Assembly: GCA_023392075.1 (NCBI GenBank) | Contig: JAEVZU010000151.1 | Span: 1-64,000 of the forward strand | Direction: 5' to 3' | Length of the DNA: 64,000 bases | DNA from: Bacillota bacterium | GTDB lineage: Bacteria; Bacillota; Clostridia; Acetivibrionales; DSM-1351 | Part shown: positions 1 to 7,260 of the stretch, in pieces | How the letters are laid out: every line of letters begins with the position of its first letter | Numbering within the stretch: the stretch's first letter is position 1 | Notes under the pieces: generated by a model | Told to the model about the DNA's origin: nothing | The model's database searches: none | Seen by the model: only the letters and a program-made list of their open reading frames with translations | Translations under genes and position numbers: made by a program

Positions 1-650
1 ATTACCGTCTTAATTTGATTTGATGCATTTCCTAAAGCCTTGCGCAGCTTTTTCACATGGTTATCCACCACCCTGTCATTACCGTCAAAATCATAGCCCC
101 ACACTTTTATCAAAAGGCTCTCCCGGCTCACTAATCTACCCTTGTTTTCCATTAACATTTTTAAAATATTATATTCCTTAGGTGCAAGTATTACCTCAAT
201 TTCATCAACATGAACTGTACAGCGGTACGGATCCATTTTTACATTGCCTGATGTCATAAGTTTATTTCTGACAGTACCATTAGCACGTTTTATTAATGCC
301 GTAACCTTAGCATAAAGTACAGCCAGAGAAAAAGGTTTTGAAATATAATCATCACAGCCGAGGTTATAACCATGTATTTTATCTTGTTCACTGTGTCGGG
401 CAGTCAGAAAAATCACAGGTACATCACTGCTTTTTCTGAGCTCCCTGCAAAGGGTAAAGCCATCAACCTCCGGCAGCATTACATCAAGAAGTACCAGATC
501 ATATTCGCATTCCATGCATTTATTATGCCCTTCACCACCTGTTTCGGCGTAATTTATAATAAAGTTGCCTCCGCTTTTCTCAACAAAATAATCTGTGATT
601 ATTTCTCTAAGTTCTGTATCATCTTCAATCAGTAATAGCCTATAAGCCAT
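1..650 (-). CDS. OmpR/PhoB-family response regulator, cut by window edge
   Basis: DNA-binding response regulator of a two-component system. The receiver domain starts within the first residues (MAYRLLLIEDD, acidic pair) and continues to the phospho-acceptor segment DLVLLDVMLPEVDGF, the conserved LTARH strand and the KPFS lysine loop. It is followed by a winged-helix DNA-binding domain with the typical PKEYNIL and VVDNHVKKLRKALG segments. About 217 codons are present and only the last few residues are missing past position 1. The start is the ATG at 648-650, behind a strong GGAGGTG ribosome site. The partner kinase would lie outside the window; the kinase at 63197 is too far away to be assumed its partner. 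Family assignment is secure. Target genes are unknown. Confidence 0.93.
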   Translation of the reverse strand, partial: MAYRLLLIEDDTELREIITDYFVEKSGGNFIINYAETGGEGHNKCMECEYDLVLLDVMLPEVDGFTLCRELRKSSDVPVIFLTARHSEQDKIHGYNLGCDDYISKPFSLAVLYAKVTALIKRANGTVRNKLMTSGNVKMDPYRCTVHVDEIEVILAPKEYNILKMLMENKGRLVSRESLLIKVWGYDFDGNDRVVDNHVKKLRKALGNASNQIKTV

Positions 651-731
651 TTTTTCACCTCCACTGATAGGTTAACATACTAATATATCTTTTCTGTATC
701 CTATTACCAATTACCTCTAAAATAAACAGAC

Positions 732-760
732 ATAAAAAAAATCAACCGTTCGGTTGATTT
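732..760 (-). terminator. Intrinsic terminator after CBO0543-like pair
   Basis: A stem AAATCAACCG/CGGTTGATTT with a tight loop is followed, on the minus strand, by a run of T residues. It lies just beyond the stop of the 785-1336 gene and would end that transcript before the response regulator. Confidence 0.7.
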
Positions 761-784
761 AAGCGGTTGATTTTCAATTTTCAA

Positions 785-1336
785 TTATGCTTTGGATTTT
801 GCACATATTTTTTTTACTGCAAATTTACATACAATCGCCATTAATATATATATCGGAAAACCGTAACAGCTTTTCCAACTAAGCAATTGATATATTCCTA
901 TCCAAATAAACAAGGGCTCCAGAATGAAGCAAAAGATACCCGCCATAAGCACTGTGGCAGCAATAAAGCCCTTCCACGTTTCAAAACGCCGATATATCAG
1001 GGAGTATACCAGAGGCAGGCAGGCCATATCAATTGAGGACAATGGAGGAAATAATGGTATTAAATCATACGGGTAGTCCCAAAGTGTAAATTCTTCTCCG
1101 ATTTCATCCAAAACTAAAGTCAATATGATAATTAATGAAACATACAGGACTATTTCGCTTAATCTTCTTTTGTCTACAGTTTTCCACCAGAAAGTCGCGG
1201 AAAATAAGACAATAGCCAGCAGAAACCACCATTTCCCATGAAAAACGATTCTTTCGAGCCAGTCGTCAATACGGGTATCCGATAGTTTTTCCTGAACCTT
1301 AACAGCCGTTTGAATAAATAAAACTGTATTAACCAT
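785..1336 (-). CDS. CBO0543-like integral membrane protein, copy 2
   Basis: Small polytopic membrane protein of unknown function. It shows an amphipathic N-terminus (RIDDWLERIVFHGKWW), about five hydrophobic helices and a conserved segment EEFTLWDYPYDLIPLFPPLSS. This pattern matches what I remember of the CBO0543 family of clostridial and bacillar membrane proteins; the family name is recall and was not checked. The start is the ATG at 1334-1336, because AGGAG sits seven bases upstream. An ATG nine codons earlier has no ribosome site. It lies 50 bp behind a paralogue (1387-1938) with the same WxYPxDxIPxFPPLSS core, so the two are probably a tandem duplication in one transcript ending at the terminator at 732-760. 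Confidence 0.75.
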   Translation of the reverse strand: MVNTVLFIQTAVKVQEKLSDTRIDDWLERIVFHGKWWFLLAIVLFSATFWWKTVDKRRLSEIVLYVSLIIILTLVLDEIGEEFTLWDYPYDLIPLFPPLSSIDMACLPLVYSLIYRRFETWKGFIAATVLMAGIFCFILEPLFIWIGIYQLLSWKSCYGFPIYILMAIVCKFAVKKICAKSKA

Positions 1337-1386
1337 TCTATTCTCCTGGGATAAACACATATTATATTATAATTTGCTCTGACTTT

Positions 1387-1938
1387 TTATACTTTCTTCA
1401 TAGCCCTCTCAATATTTATGATTTTATTTGTCATGTACCAAACAGCTGTAGAAGCTATGACATATAACAGAAAACTTAAATAATACTTCCATTTCAGCAA
1501 GTGATAAAAACCTATCATTGCAAGCACCGGTTCCAAGATAAAACTTATAACCGCTGAAGTTATTATTGAGGCAGCCATAAACCTTCTGCCGGTTTTAAAA
1601 TATTGATATACGATGGAATAAGCCAAAATCAACAAAATCAGGTTGATTGACGACAAAGGAGGGAATATGGGAATAACGTCTATGGGATACTCCCAAAAGG
1701 TAAGTTCCTCGCCGTATTCGTTTATACCAAGAGCTGCAATTGACATCAAACCTGCATAAAGGCAAATACCACGCAAGCCTGACCTCACAGCTGTCTTCCA
1801 CCATATTATCCATAATAATACCAGAAGTATAATTAATAGCCACCATTTTGGATGAAAAACAACATTATTTACCCAGTAATCAATATGAATCTGCGTTAAC
1901 TGTTTTTGAATTGCCACATCCTTCGGTATGCCGGACAT
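1387..1938 (-). CDS. CBO0543-like integral membrane protein, copy 1
   Basis: Membrane protein of 183 residues and first gene of a tandem pair with 785-1336. An N-terminal segment IHIDYWVNNVVFHPKWW precedes hydrophobic helices. The loop EELTFWEYPIDVIPIFPPLSS is nearly the same as in its neighbour, while the helices themselves have diverged, so the loop is likely the functional core. AAAGGAGA lies at a good distance before the ATG at 1936-1938. No catalytic residues are recognisable. Function is unknown; I infer only membrane localisation and paralogy. Confidence 0.75.
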   Translation of the reverse strand: MSGIPKDVAIQKQLTQIHIDYWVNNVVFHPKWWLLIILLVLLWIIWWKTAVRSGLRGICLYAGLMSIAALGINEYGEELTFWEYPIDVIPIFPPLSSINLILLILAYSIVYQYFKTGRRFMAASIITSAVISFILEPVLAMIGFYHLLKWKYYLSFLLYVIASTAVWYMTNKIINIERAMKKV

Positions 1939-2065
1939 TTCTGTCTCCTTTTATGAATTTTATGAATTTTATAAAATTATTATTAACTGAATTTGCATTA
2001 TCTATAAATAAACCATATAAAATTCATTTGGGAGAATATCAATTTCCCGATTATCAATAATCACG

Positions 2066-2115
2066 AAAAAAAGACTGCGGTAAAACCTGTTCATTCACTG
2101 GTTTTACTACAGTCT
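2066..2115 (-). terminator. Intrinsic terminator of the hydrogenase operon
   Basis: Arms agact...aaaacc and ggtttta...agtct form a long stem (one internal mismatch) around a 12-base loop. The minus-strand product ends in a run of seven U residues. It lies 24 bp past the hydA stop codon. Confidence 0.85.
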
Positions 2116-2138
2116 CTGTTCCTTCTGTATGTTGTCAA

Positions 2139-3863
2139 TTATCTTGCTACATAATGAGTATGCAGCAGTTTGTGAGCCTTATGCGCACCTGCTTCGCCCA
2201 GGTATTCGGCGTAAAGCTTCTGAATTTCAGGATTGTCATGTGACTTTCTGGTAACACATGCTTTGTCAATGTCGTAAAGTCCTTTAATTCTCGCAGCTTT
2301 TACTTCCTCCGTGGTTGACTTGTCTTTTATGATGGGCTGCCCGCCACCGTTTATGCATCCGCCTTCACAGCCCATTACTTCAATAAAATGATAATCTGCC
2401 TCTCCTGCTCTTATTTTATCAAGCAGCTTTGAAGCGTTTCCAGTACCGTTGGCAACAGCAACCTTGATATCCATACCAGCTATATTCACAGTTGCTTCCC
2501 TGATACCTGACAGCCCTCTTACAGCTGTATATTCGATACTGTCAAGTGATTTGCCGGTCAGCTTGTCGGCTACCGTACGAAGGGCAGCTTCCATAACACC
2601 TCCGGTGTTACCGAAGATAGTACCGGCTCCCGAATAAGTTCCAAGGATGCTGTCCCGCTCACCGTCTTGGAGTTCTGTAAACCTTATCCCGGCTTGACGG
2701 ATCATTTTTGCAAGCTCTCTTGTAGTTATGACAGCATCAATGTCCTTCAGTCCGTCAACCTGCATTTCTTCCCTGTCCGCTTCATATTTCTTTGCAGTAC
2801 ACGGCATTACCGATACAACATATACATTCTTGGGATCAACGTCAGCCTTTATCGGGTAGTAGGACTTTGCAACAGCGCCGAACATCTGCTGCGGTGATTT
2901 ACAGGTTGACAGGTTTTCCAGGAAATCGTGATAGTTGTGTTCACAGAACTTGATCCATCCCGGTGAACAGGAAGTGATCAGCGGAAGTTTTCCGCCGTTC
3001 TTGATTCTGGTTAAAAGTTCATTGCCTTCTTCCATTATTGTCAGGTCGGCACTGAAGTTGGTATCAAATACTTTATCAAAACCAAGTCTTCTTAGCGCCG
3101 TAACCATTTTGCCTTCAACATTTGTGCCCGGAGCGTAACCAAATTCTTCGCCAAGAGCAACTCTTACTGCAGGAGCAGTCTGAACTACAACATGGAGATC
3201 AGGATTTTCAAGCGCTTTCCAAACCCTGGCCGTATCGTCTCTTTCCGAAAGGGCACCCACAGGACAGATCTTTATACATTGTCCGCAGTTGATGCATTCC
3301 TGTCCTGCAAGACCTTCTTCATATGCAGTAGTGACTGTCATGTGTGCTCCACGGTAAGCAAAATCAATAACCCCCACATCCTGCATCTTTGAACAGACAC
3401 TTACGCATCTTCCGCAGAGTACACACTTGTTCGGATCTCTTACGATAGGACCCGATGTATCAAGACATCCCTTGTCAACTTTTCCGCCGTAAGGAAGTCT
3501 GTCTATGCCATTTTCATTGCAGAGTGTCTGAAGTTCACACTTAAGATTTCTGTCACATGAGAGACATTCTCTGTTGTGGTTTGACATAATGAGTTCAAGA
3601 ATATTCTTTCTGGCTTCTCTTACAGTACTGGTAGCAGTTTTAACCACCAGACCCTCGGATACTTTTGTAACACAGGCAGGATGCAAACCTCTCCAGCCTT
3701 CAACCTCAACTACGCATACTCTGCATGAACCAGGCTCATTTATGCCCTTCATGAAGCACAGTGTAGGTATATTAATATTCAGCTTTTTAGCCGCTTCAAG
3801 TATTGTAGTATCCTTTGGAACCTCTACTGCAATACCATCTATAGTAACATTGATCATTTCCAT
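2139..3863 (-). CDS. hydA: [FeFe] hydrogenase catalytic subunit HydA
   Basis: Catalytic subunit of an NAD-linked [FeFe] hydrogenase; it makes or oxidises H2 in the cytoplasm. 574 residues, the same length as the Clostridium pasteurianum enzyme CpI. Visible in order: an N-terminal [2Fe-2S] domain (C36, C47, C50, C64), a His/Cys [4Fe-4S] site (H96, C100, C103, C109), a two-cluster ferredoxin domain (CVLCGRC near 147 and CINCGQC near 190), then the H-cluster domain. Motif L2 is MPCTAKKYE with C355 and K358. Motif L3 is EVMGCEGGCINGGGQP. Motif L1 reads TSCSPGW: C299 is kept, but position 300 is Ser where the usual motif has a second Cys. The start ATG has GGAGGT upstream. It is the last gene of the hydC-hydB-hydA operon. 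Confidence 0.96.
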   Translation of the reverse strand: MEMINVTIDGIAVEVPKDTTILEAAKKLNINIPTLCFMKGINEPGSCRVCVVEVEGWRGLHPACVTKVSEGLVVKTATSTVREARKNILELIMSNHNRECLSCDRNLKCELQTLCNENGIDRLPYGGKVDKGCLDTSGPIVRDPNKCVLCGRCVSVCSKMQDVGVIDFAYRGAHMTVTTAYEEGLAGQECINCGQCIKICPVGALSERDDTARVWKALENPDLHVVVQTAPAVRVALGEEFGYAPGTNVEGKMVTALRRLGFDKVFDTNFSADLTIMEEGNELLTRIKNGGKLPLITSCSPGWIKFCEHNYHDFLENLSTCKSPQQMFGAVAKSYYPIKADVDPKNVYVVSVMPCTAKKYEADREEMQVDGLKDIDAVITTRELAKMIRQAGIRFTELQDGERDSILGTYSGAGTIFGNTGGVMEAALRTVADKLTGKSLDSIEYTAVRGLSGIREATVNIAGMDIKVAVANGTGNASKLLDKIRAGEADYHFIEVMGCEGGCINGGGQPIIKDKSTTEEVKAARIKGLYDIDKACVTRKSHDNPEIQKLYAEYLGEAGAHKAHKLLHTHYVAR

Positions 3864-3880
3864 ATAATTTACCTCCGTCT

Positions 3881-3895
3881 ACGTGCATTGCACGT
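3881..3895. repeat. Perfect 15-bp palindrome between hydB and hydA
   Basis: ACGTGCATTGCACGT reads as a perfect inverted repeat about one base. It sits just upstream of the hydA ribosome site in the 61-bp gap. It could be a small RNA hairpin tuning hydA translation or processing; nothing more can be said. Confidence 0.35.
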
Positions 3896-3924
3896 ACTTC
3901 ATAGAAATAGAAAGGTTAATTCAT

Positions 3925-5211
3925 TTATGAATTAACTTTAGACATATGACATACACCAGTTCTGCATTTACCGTTTATATGCTCCAGGAACTCTTCTTCA
4001 AAATACTTGACAAGAGTTAACAGCGGTACGGGAGCACTTTGACCAAGACCGCAGAAGCTGGAAGTCTTCATAGTCTGTGCAAGGCTTTTCATTTTATTGA
4101 AGTCCTCCATGGTTGCAGTACCTTCTGTAAACTTTTCAACAAGCTCTACCAATCTATAGGTACCTTCTCTGCAAGGAGTACACTTACCGCAGGATTCTTC
4201 TTCAAAAAATTCCATGGAGTTTTTGAGGTAATCAACAACGCAATGACTGTCATCCACTACTACAACAGCACCTGAACCTAAAGAAATACCTGCTTTTTTA
4301 AGATCATAGTAACAAATTTTTGTGTCAAGCAAGCTCTCAGGGAAGCAGCTTCCCGACTGTCCTCCAAGGTGAACAAACTTTAGCTTCCGGCCGTTGGTAA
4401 TTCCTCCGCCCAGGTCGTAAATGAGCTCTCTTAAAGTCATACCGAAAGGAATTTCATAAACTTTTCTGTTCTGAACATTTCCGGAAAGACACATTAACTT
4501 TGTACCGCCGCTGAACTCGGTGCCCTTCTTGCTGAAGGTTTCTCCGCCGTCCTTGATTATCCATGGAATACAGGAGTAGGTTTCAACATTGTTCAATATT
4601 GTAGGCATCTGATACAAACCGCAATTCTTGATGTATGGCGGCTTCTGCCTCGGTCTGCCCGTCTTGCCTTCGATTGATTCAACAAGAGCGGTATTTTCAC
4701 CGCATACATATGCACCTGCGCCTGAAACAACCTTAAGTGTAAAATCAAAACCTTCTCTTCCCAGAATTTTCTTTCCGAGGTAGCCGGCTTTTTCAGCGTT
4801 GGCTATTGCGCTTTTAACTATCCTCTGAATGGCTGTGTATTCGCCTCTAATGTATATATATCCCTCTTTGGCGCCCATGATATACGCACCGATGGTCATA
4901 CCTTCGATGAGTTCAAGTGGGTCTTCTGAAAGAATGTGCCTGTCTTTAAATGTACCCGGTTCACCCTCGTCGCCATTACAGACCATGTATTTAGGACCTC
5001 TTTTGATTGCGTAAGCCTGTTCCCACTTGATACCTGTAGGATAAGCAGCACCGCCTCTGCCAAAAAGGTTTGCTTTCTTTATTTCTTCAATGGCATCCAC
5101 ATGCTCCATTGCCATTGTCTTTTTAAGACCTTCATAACCACCTGCCGCAATATATTCTTCAACACTGTCGGGTTTGATTTTACCGAATCTTGCACTTAAT
5201 ACCTTATCCAT
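3925..5211 (-). CDS. hydB: NuoF-like NADH-binding hydrogenase subunit, short form
   Basis: Flavoprotein subunit that exchanges electrons with NAD(H). It shows the FMN/NADH-binding region GRGGAAYPTG near residue 50, then CNGDEGEPGTFKDRHI, and the [4Fe-4S] site SCGKCTPCREGTYR with the later Cys in SSFCGLG. At 428 residues it is much shorter than HydB of the well-known bifurcating hydrogenases: it has no N-terminal thioredoxin-like [2Fe-2S] domain. It also stops at CRTGVCHMSK, exactly where the C-terminal two-[4Fe-4S] domain would begin. Its start overlaps the end of hydC by 8 bp, so the two are translationally coupled. The short form suggests a simple NADH-dependent enzyme rather than ferredoxin bifurcation (inference). 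Confidence 0.92.
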   Translation of the reverse strand: MDKVLSARFGKIKPDSVEEYIAAGGYEGLKKTMAMEHVDAIEEIKKANLFGRGGAAYPTGIKWEQAYAIKRGPKYMVCNGDEGEPGTFKDRHILSEDPLELIEGMTIGAYIMGAKEGYIYIRGEYTAIQRIVKSAIANAEKAGYLGKKILGREGFDFTLKVVSGAGAYVCGENTALVESIEGKTGRPRQKPPYIKNCGLYQMPTILNNVETYSCIPWIIKDGGETFSKKGTEFSGGTKLMCLSGNVQNRKVYEIPFGMTLRELIYDLGGGITNGRKLKFVHLGGQSGSCFPESLLDTKICYYDLKKAGISLGSGAVVVVDDSHCVVDYLKNSMEFFEEESCGKCTPCREGTYRLVELVEKFTEGTATMEDFNKMKSLAQTMKTSSFCGLGQSAPVPLLTLVKYFEEEFLEHINGKCRTGVCHMSKVNS

Positions 5212-5674
5212 TATGACGGCCCTCCCTATAAGAGTCTACAATCTCATTCAGCTTTTCAGGCGTAAGATTTCCATAAACCTTTTCACCTATTTTTATTGCA
5301 GGTGATATGTCACATGCTCCAAAACAAGCTGACTGTATTAATGTGAAAACTCCATCTTCCGTTGTTTGACCAGGCTTAACCTTCAATTCCTTTTCCAACA
5401 TTGCTAATAAGCTGCTGGCACCCGTTACATGACATGGAGCGCTCTTACAGACTTCAACCACATATTTTCCCCTGGGTTCGGTCCCAAACATTGAATAAAA
5501 TGTAATAACACCGTATACCCTGCTTAAAGGCATATCCAGTTCGGCTGCTACAAATTCAACCCATTCGTGTGGCAGTGAATTTGTGCCCGAAATATTCTGC
5601 AGCTCCAACATAACTTGAATAAGATTGTCCTTTGAATTGCCAAAGCGATTCAACACTTCTCTAACCTTCTCCAT
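5204..5674 (-). CDS. hydC: NuoE-like [2Fe-2S] hydrogenase subunit
   Basis: Thioredoxin-fold [2Fe-2S] subunit of 156 residues, homologous to NuoE (24 kDa subunit) of complex I. The helical N-terminus contains LPHEWVEFVAAELDMPLSRVYGVITFYSMF, hallmarks of the family. Cluster ligands are the two Cys of CKSAPCHVTG and the two of SACFGACD. It forms the first gene of the operon with hydB and hydA and presumably shuttles electrons between the flavin subunit and HydA. Translation begins at 5674 directly after a divergent copy of the family-1 leader element, whose GGGAGG is the ribosome site. Confidence 0.95.
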   Translation of the reverse strand: MEKVREVLNRFGNSKDNLIQVMLELQNISGTNSLPHEWVEFVAAELDMPLSRVYGVITFYSMFGTEPRGKYVVEVCKSAPCHVTGASSLLAMLEKELKVKPGQTTEDGVFTLIQSACFGACDISPAIKIGEKVYGNLTPEKLNEIVDSYREGRHNG

Positions 5675-5765
5675 CTCGGCCTCCCATGAGCCGCAACTGC
5701 GGCATCAAAATAATAATTATATATAAGCTCCCAAATTCGCATCAGGCGAATAAAAGAGGCTAAAT
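5675..5765 (-). promoter_or_regulatory. Family-1 structured leader element (hydC copy)
   Basis: Divergent member of the repeat found before ldh, ftsW, the TraB gene and the serine hydrolase. The sense strand runs from ATTTAGCCTC through TTTATTCGCC to CTCATGGGAGGCCGAG, ending at the hydC ATG. Relative to other copies the anti-Shine-Dalgarno changed from ACCTC to GCCTC and the ribosome-site flank changed from GAGGT to GAGGC, so pairing is kept. The inner hairpin is GCCGC/GCGGC with a four-base loop. A competing upstream stem ATTCGC/GCGAAT plus CTC/GAG uses the same 5' segment. Confidence 0.6.
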
Positions 5766-5878
5766 AGCCATTTTTAAACTCTGTCACAGGTACTTTGTAT
5801 ACAATTTCATCTCATAAAAAAATGAGCTTGTTAAATACCGTATCTTTAATATGCGAATTTTTTAACATTCTCAATTAT

Positions 5879-5907
5879 ATTGTAAATTCTTAAGTTGACA
5901 TTGTCAA
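5879..5907 (-). promoter_or_regulatory. Sigma-A type promoter of hydCBA
   Basis: On the minus strand TTGACA, a 17-base spacer and TACAAT form a near-consensus vegetative promoter. The -35 box lies in the 13-bp palindrome TTGACAATGTCAA, a possible operator. Transcription from here would give a leader of about 200 nt containing the family-1 element. Confidence 0.65.
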
Positions 5908-6097
5908 TCAGAGTTTGATATTTTTTTCACAGGATTGAAAATTTTTTAACATTTGTTTTAGTTTTATTTGTTATTTATTTATCATTCATAATTCCCTCAA
6001 ACCCTGATGAAATCTCATGTATACATGCGTAAAGTCTTTACTGTTGCTAAAAAATGTATTAAAATAAATACATAATAACTGATTGGAGTGGTGGTCA

Positions 6098-6304
6098 ATG
6101 TGCAATACCTGTTCGACTGAAACTAAACATCGCAATTCACGCCATACCGAATGTTGTACCTGCATGAACGGATACCCGAAGAAATGTAGCTGCGGAGGTC
6201 TGATACATGTGGAAGAAACCGAGAGTGAAAGCTTTGGAACTCTGCTGGTTTTCAGATGTGATAAGTGTAATTTCGTTTTTGATATTCAAGAGGAGGAATA
6301 TTGA
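6098..6304 (+). CDS. Small cysteine-rich zinc-ribbon-like protein
   Basis: 68-residue soluble protein rich in Cys pairs: CNTC near the N-terminus, CCTC near residue 19, CSCGG near 30 and CDKC near 54. The spacing suggests one or two zinc-binding knuckles; the C-terminal half resembles a rubredoxin-like or zinc-ribbon fold. The ATG at 6098 is chosen because GGAG lies upstream; an in-frame TTG at 6083 overlaps that ribosome site. It is divergent from the hydrogenase operon across about 420 bp that hold the hyd promoter and the family-1 element, with no other gene seen. A strong hairpin follows the stop. Function unknown. Confidence 0.65.
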   Translation: MCNTCSTETKHRNSRHTECCTCMNGYPKKCSCGGLIHVEETESESFGTLLVFRCDKCNFVFDIQEEEY

Positions 6305-6317
6305 TCTTGCAGTAAAA

Positions 6318-6352
6318 AATTAAGGGGTTGCATATGCGCATCCCCTTAATTA
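6318..6352. terminator. Likely bidirectional terminator
   Basis: Ten-base arms AATTAAGGGG/CCCCTTAATT around a 14-base loop lie between two convergent genes. A-rich sequence precedes and T-rich sequence follows, so it may serve both. Confidence 0.6.
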
Positions 6353-6389
6353 TTTGAGTTTATGTGAGATTCAACTATTTAAGACATTA

Positions 6390-7088
6390 TTACGCGGGAT
6401 TAAACGCATAAAACTCAACATATCTTGTAGCACTGCCTATGTAGTTACCGTACTTATCGGTCGTATATCCGCTGAAGTTAACGGCTATAGTTCTGCCTGC
6501 ATCCAGCCTTGAATAGTTCCAAGTATCTGCTGCAAAAAACGGCGGACTGGTATATAGTGAACCTGATAGCACATATGCTTCATATACGCTGCCCCATCTA
6601 GGTGAAGGCGTACTACCAACAATTATTTCTGCGCTTAAATGGGCTATTCCACCGGAAATATTTTTGGGAGTATCTAAATCATAATATGAAATCTCAGTAA
6701 TTTGGGCGTTATTTTCCTTTGCTGCCGGATCAGAAACTGGTTTGCTGTCTTTTTCTGAAATACCAGCTGCTGACGATTTAATTTTTGCAGTTTTACTGAT
6801 TTGTATTTCATCTTTAAGAGTTTTCCGCAATTCTTTCTCGAATTCTGCCGGAGTAAGTTTTCTGATCTCCTTTTCGACATCTTCTCTGGATAATCCAACT
6901 TTTTTTAATTCGTCATCGGTTGCAGCTCTGACTTCAATGCCAAATTCAGCACTAAGCTTTTCCCTTACTTCCTGATAAGCATCTTTAACACTGGAGTTAT
7001 CAGTACCTGCCTGTGCAAATGCTGATAAACTAAATGCACTTGTAACTAATAAGATAGTAACAAGTATTGATATTAATTTTTTTATCAT
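6390..7088 (-). CDS. Secreted protein of unknown function
   Basis: 232-residue exported protein. A clear signal peptide (MIKKLISILVTILLVTSAFS... cleaved near AFAQA) is followed by a charged helical region of about 100 residues rich in Lys and Glu. A small beta-rich C-terminal region follows (PSPRWGSVYEAYVLSGSLY, then GRTIAVNFSGY and YVEFYAFNPA). The start ATG at 7086-7088 has GGAG eight bases upstream. No family is recognised. A C-terminal carbohydrate-binding or lectin-like sandwich is possible but unsupported. It is monocistronic by context. Confidence 0.7.
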   Translation of the reverse strand: MIKKLISILVTILLVTSAFSLSAFAQAGTDNSSVKDAYQEVREKLSAEFGIEVRAATDDELKKVGLSREDVEKEIRKLTPAEFEKELRKTLKDEIQISKTAKIKSSAAGISEKDSKPVSDPAAKENNAQITEISYYDLDTPKNISGGIAHLSAEIIVGSTPSPRWGSVYEAYVLSGSLYTSPPFFAADTWNYSRLDAGRTIAVNFSGYTTDKYGNYIGSATRYVEFYAFNPA

Positions 7089-7192
7089 TTTCAACTCTCC
7101 TTTGCTTTCATTGTTTTTTATTTTTCCTCTGAAAAATAGCTGAACCCAAAATAAGTATAATATTTAAGCTCTCGCAATCCAACAAACAGTTG

Positions 7193-7215
7193 GAAAAAAT
7201 GTAAAAATTTACATT
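7193..7215 (-). terminator. Weak terminator after the MutS-like gene
   Basis: AATGTAAA/TTTACATT hairpin followed on the minus strand by TTTTTTCC, 46 bp past the stop of the 7261-9132 gene. AT-rich stem, so moderate support. Confidence 0.45.
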
Positions 7216-7260
7216 GTATTAATTTTACGGAAACAAATAATATCTTTTTCCCCTTCATGA

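Noticed and set aside
5820..5850. Rex (redox repressor) site before hydC
   Set aside because: Only a half site TTGTTAA is present; the matching TTAACAA at four-base spacing is absent.
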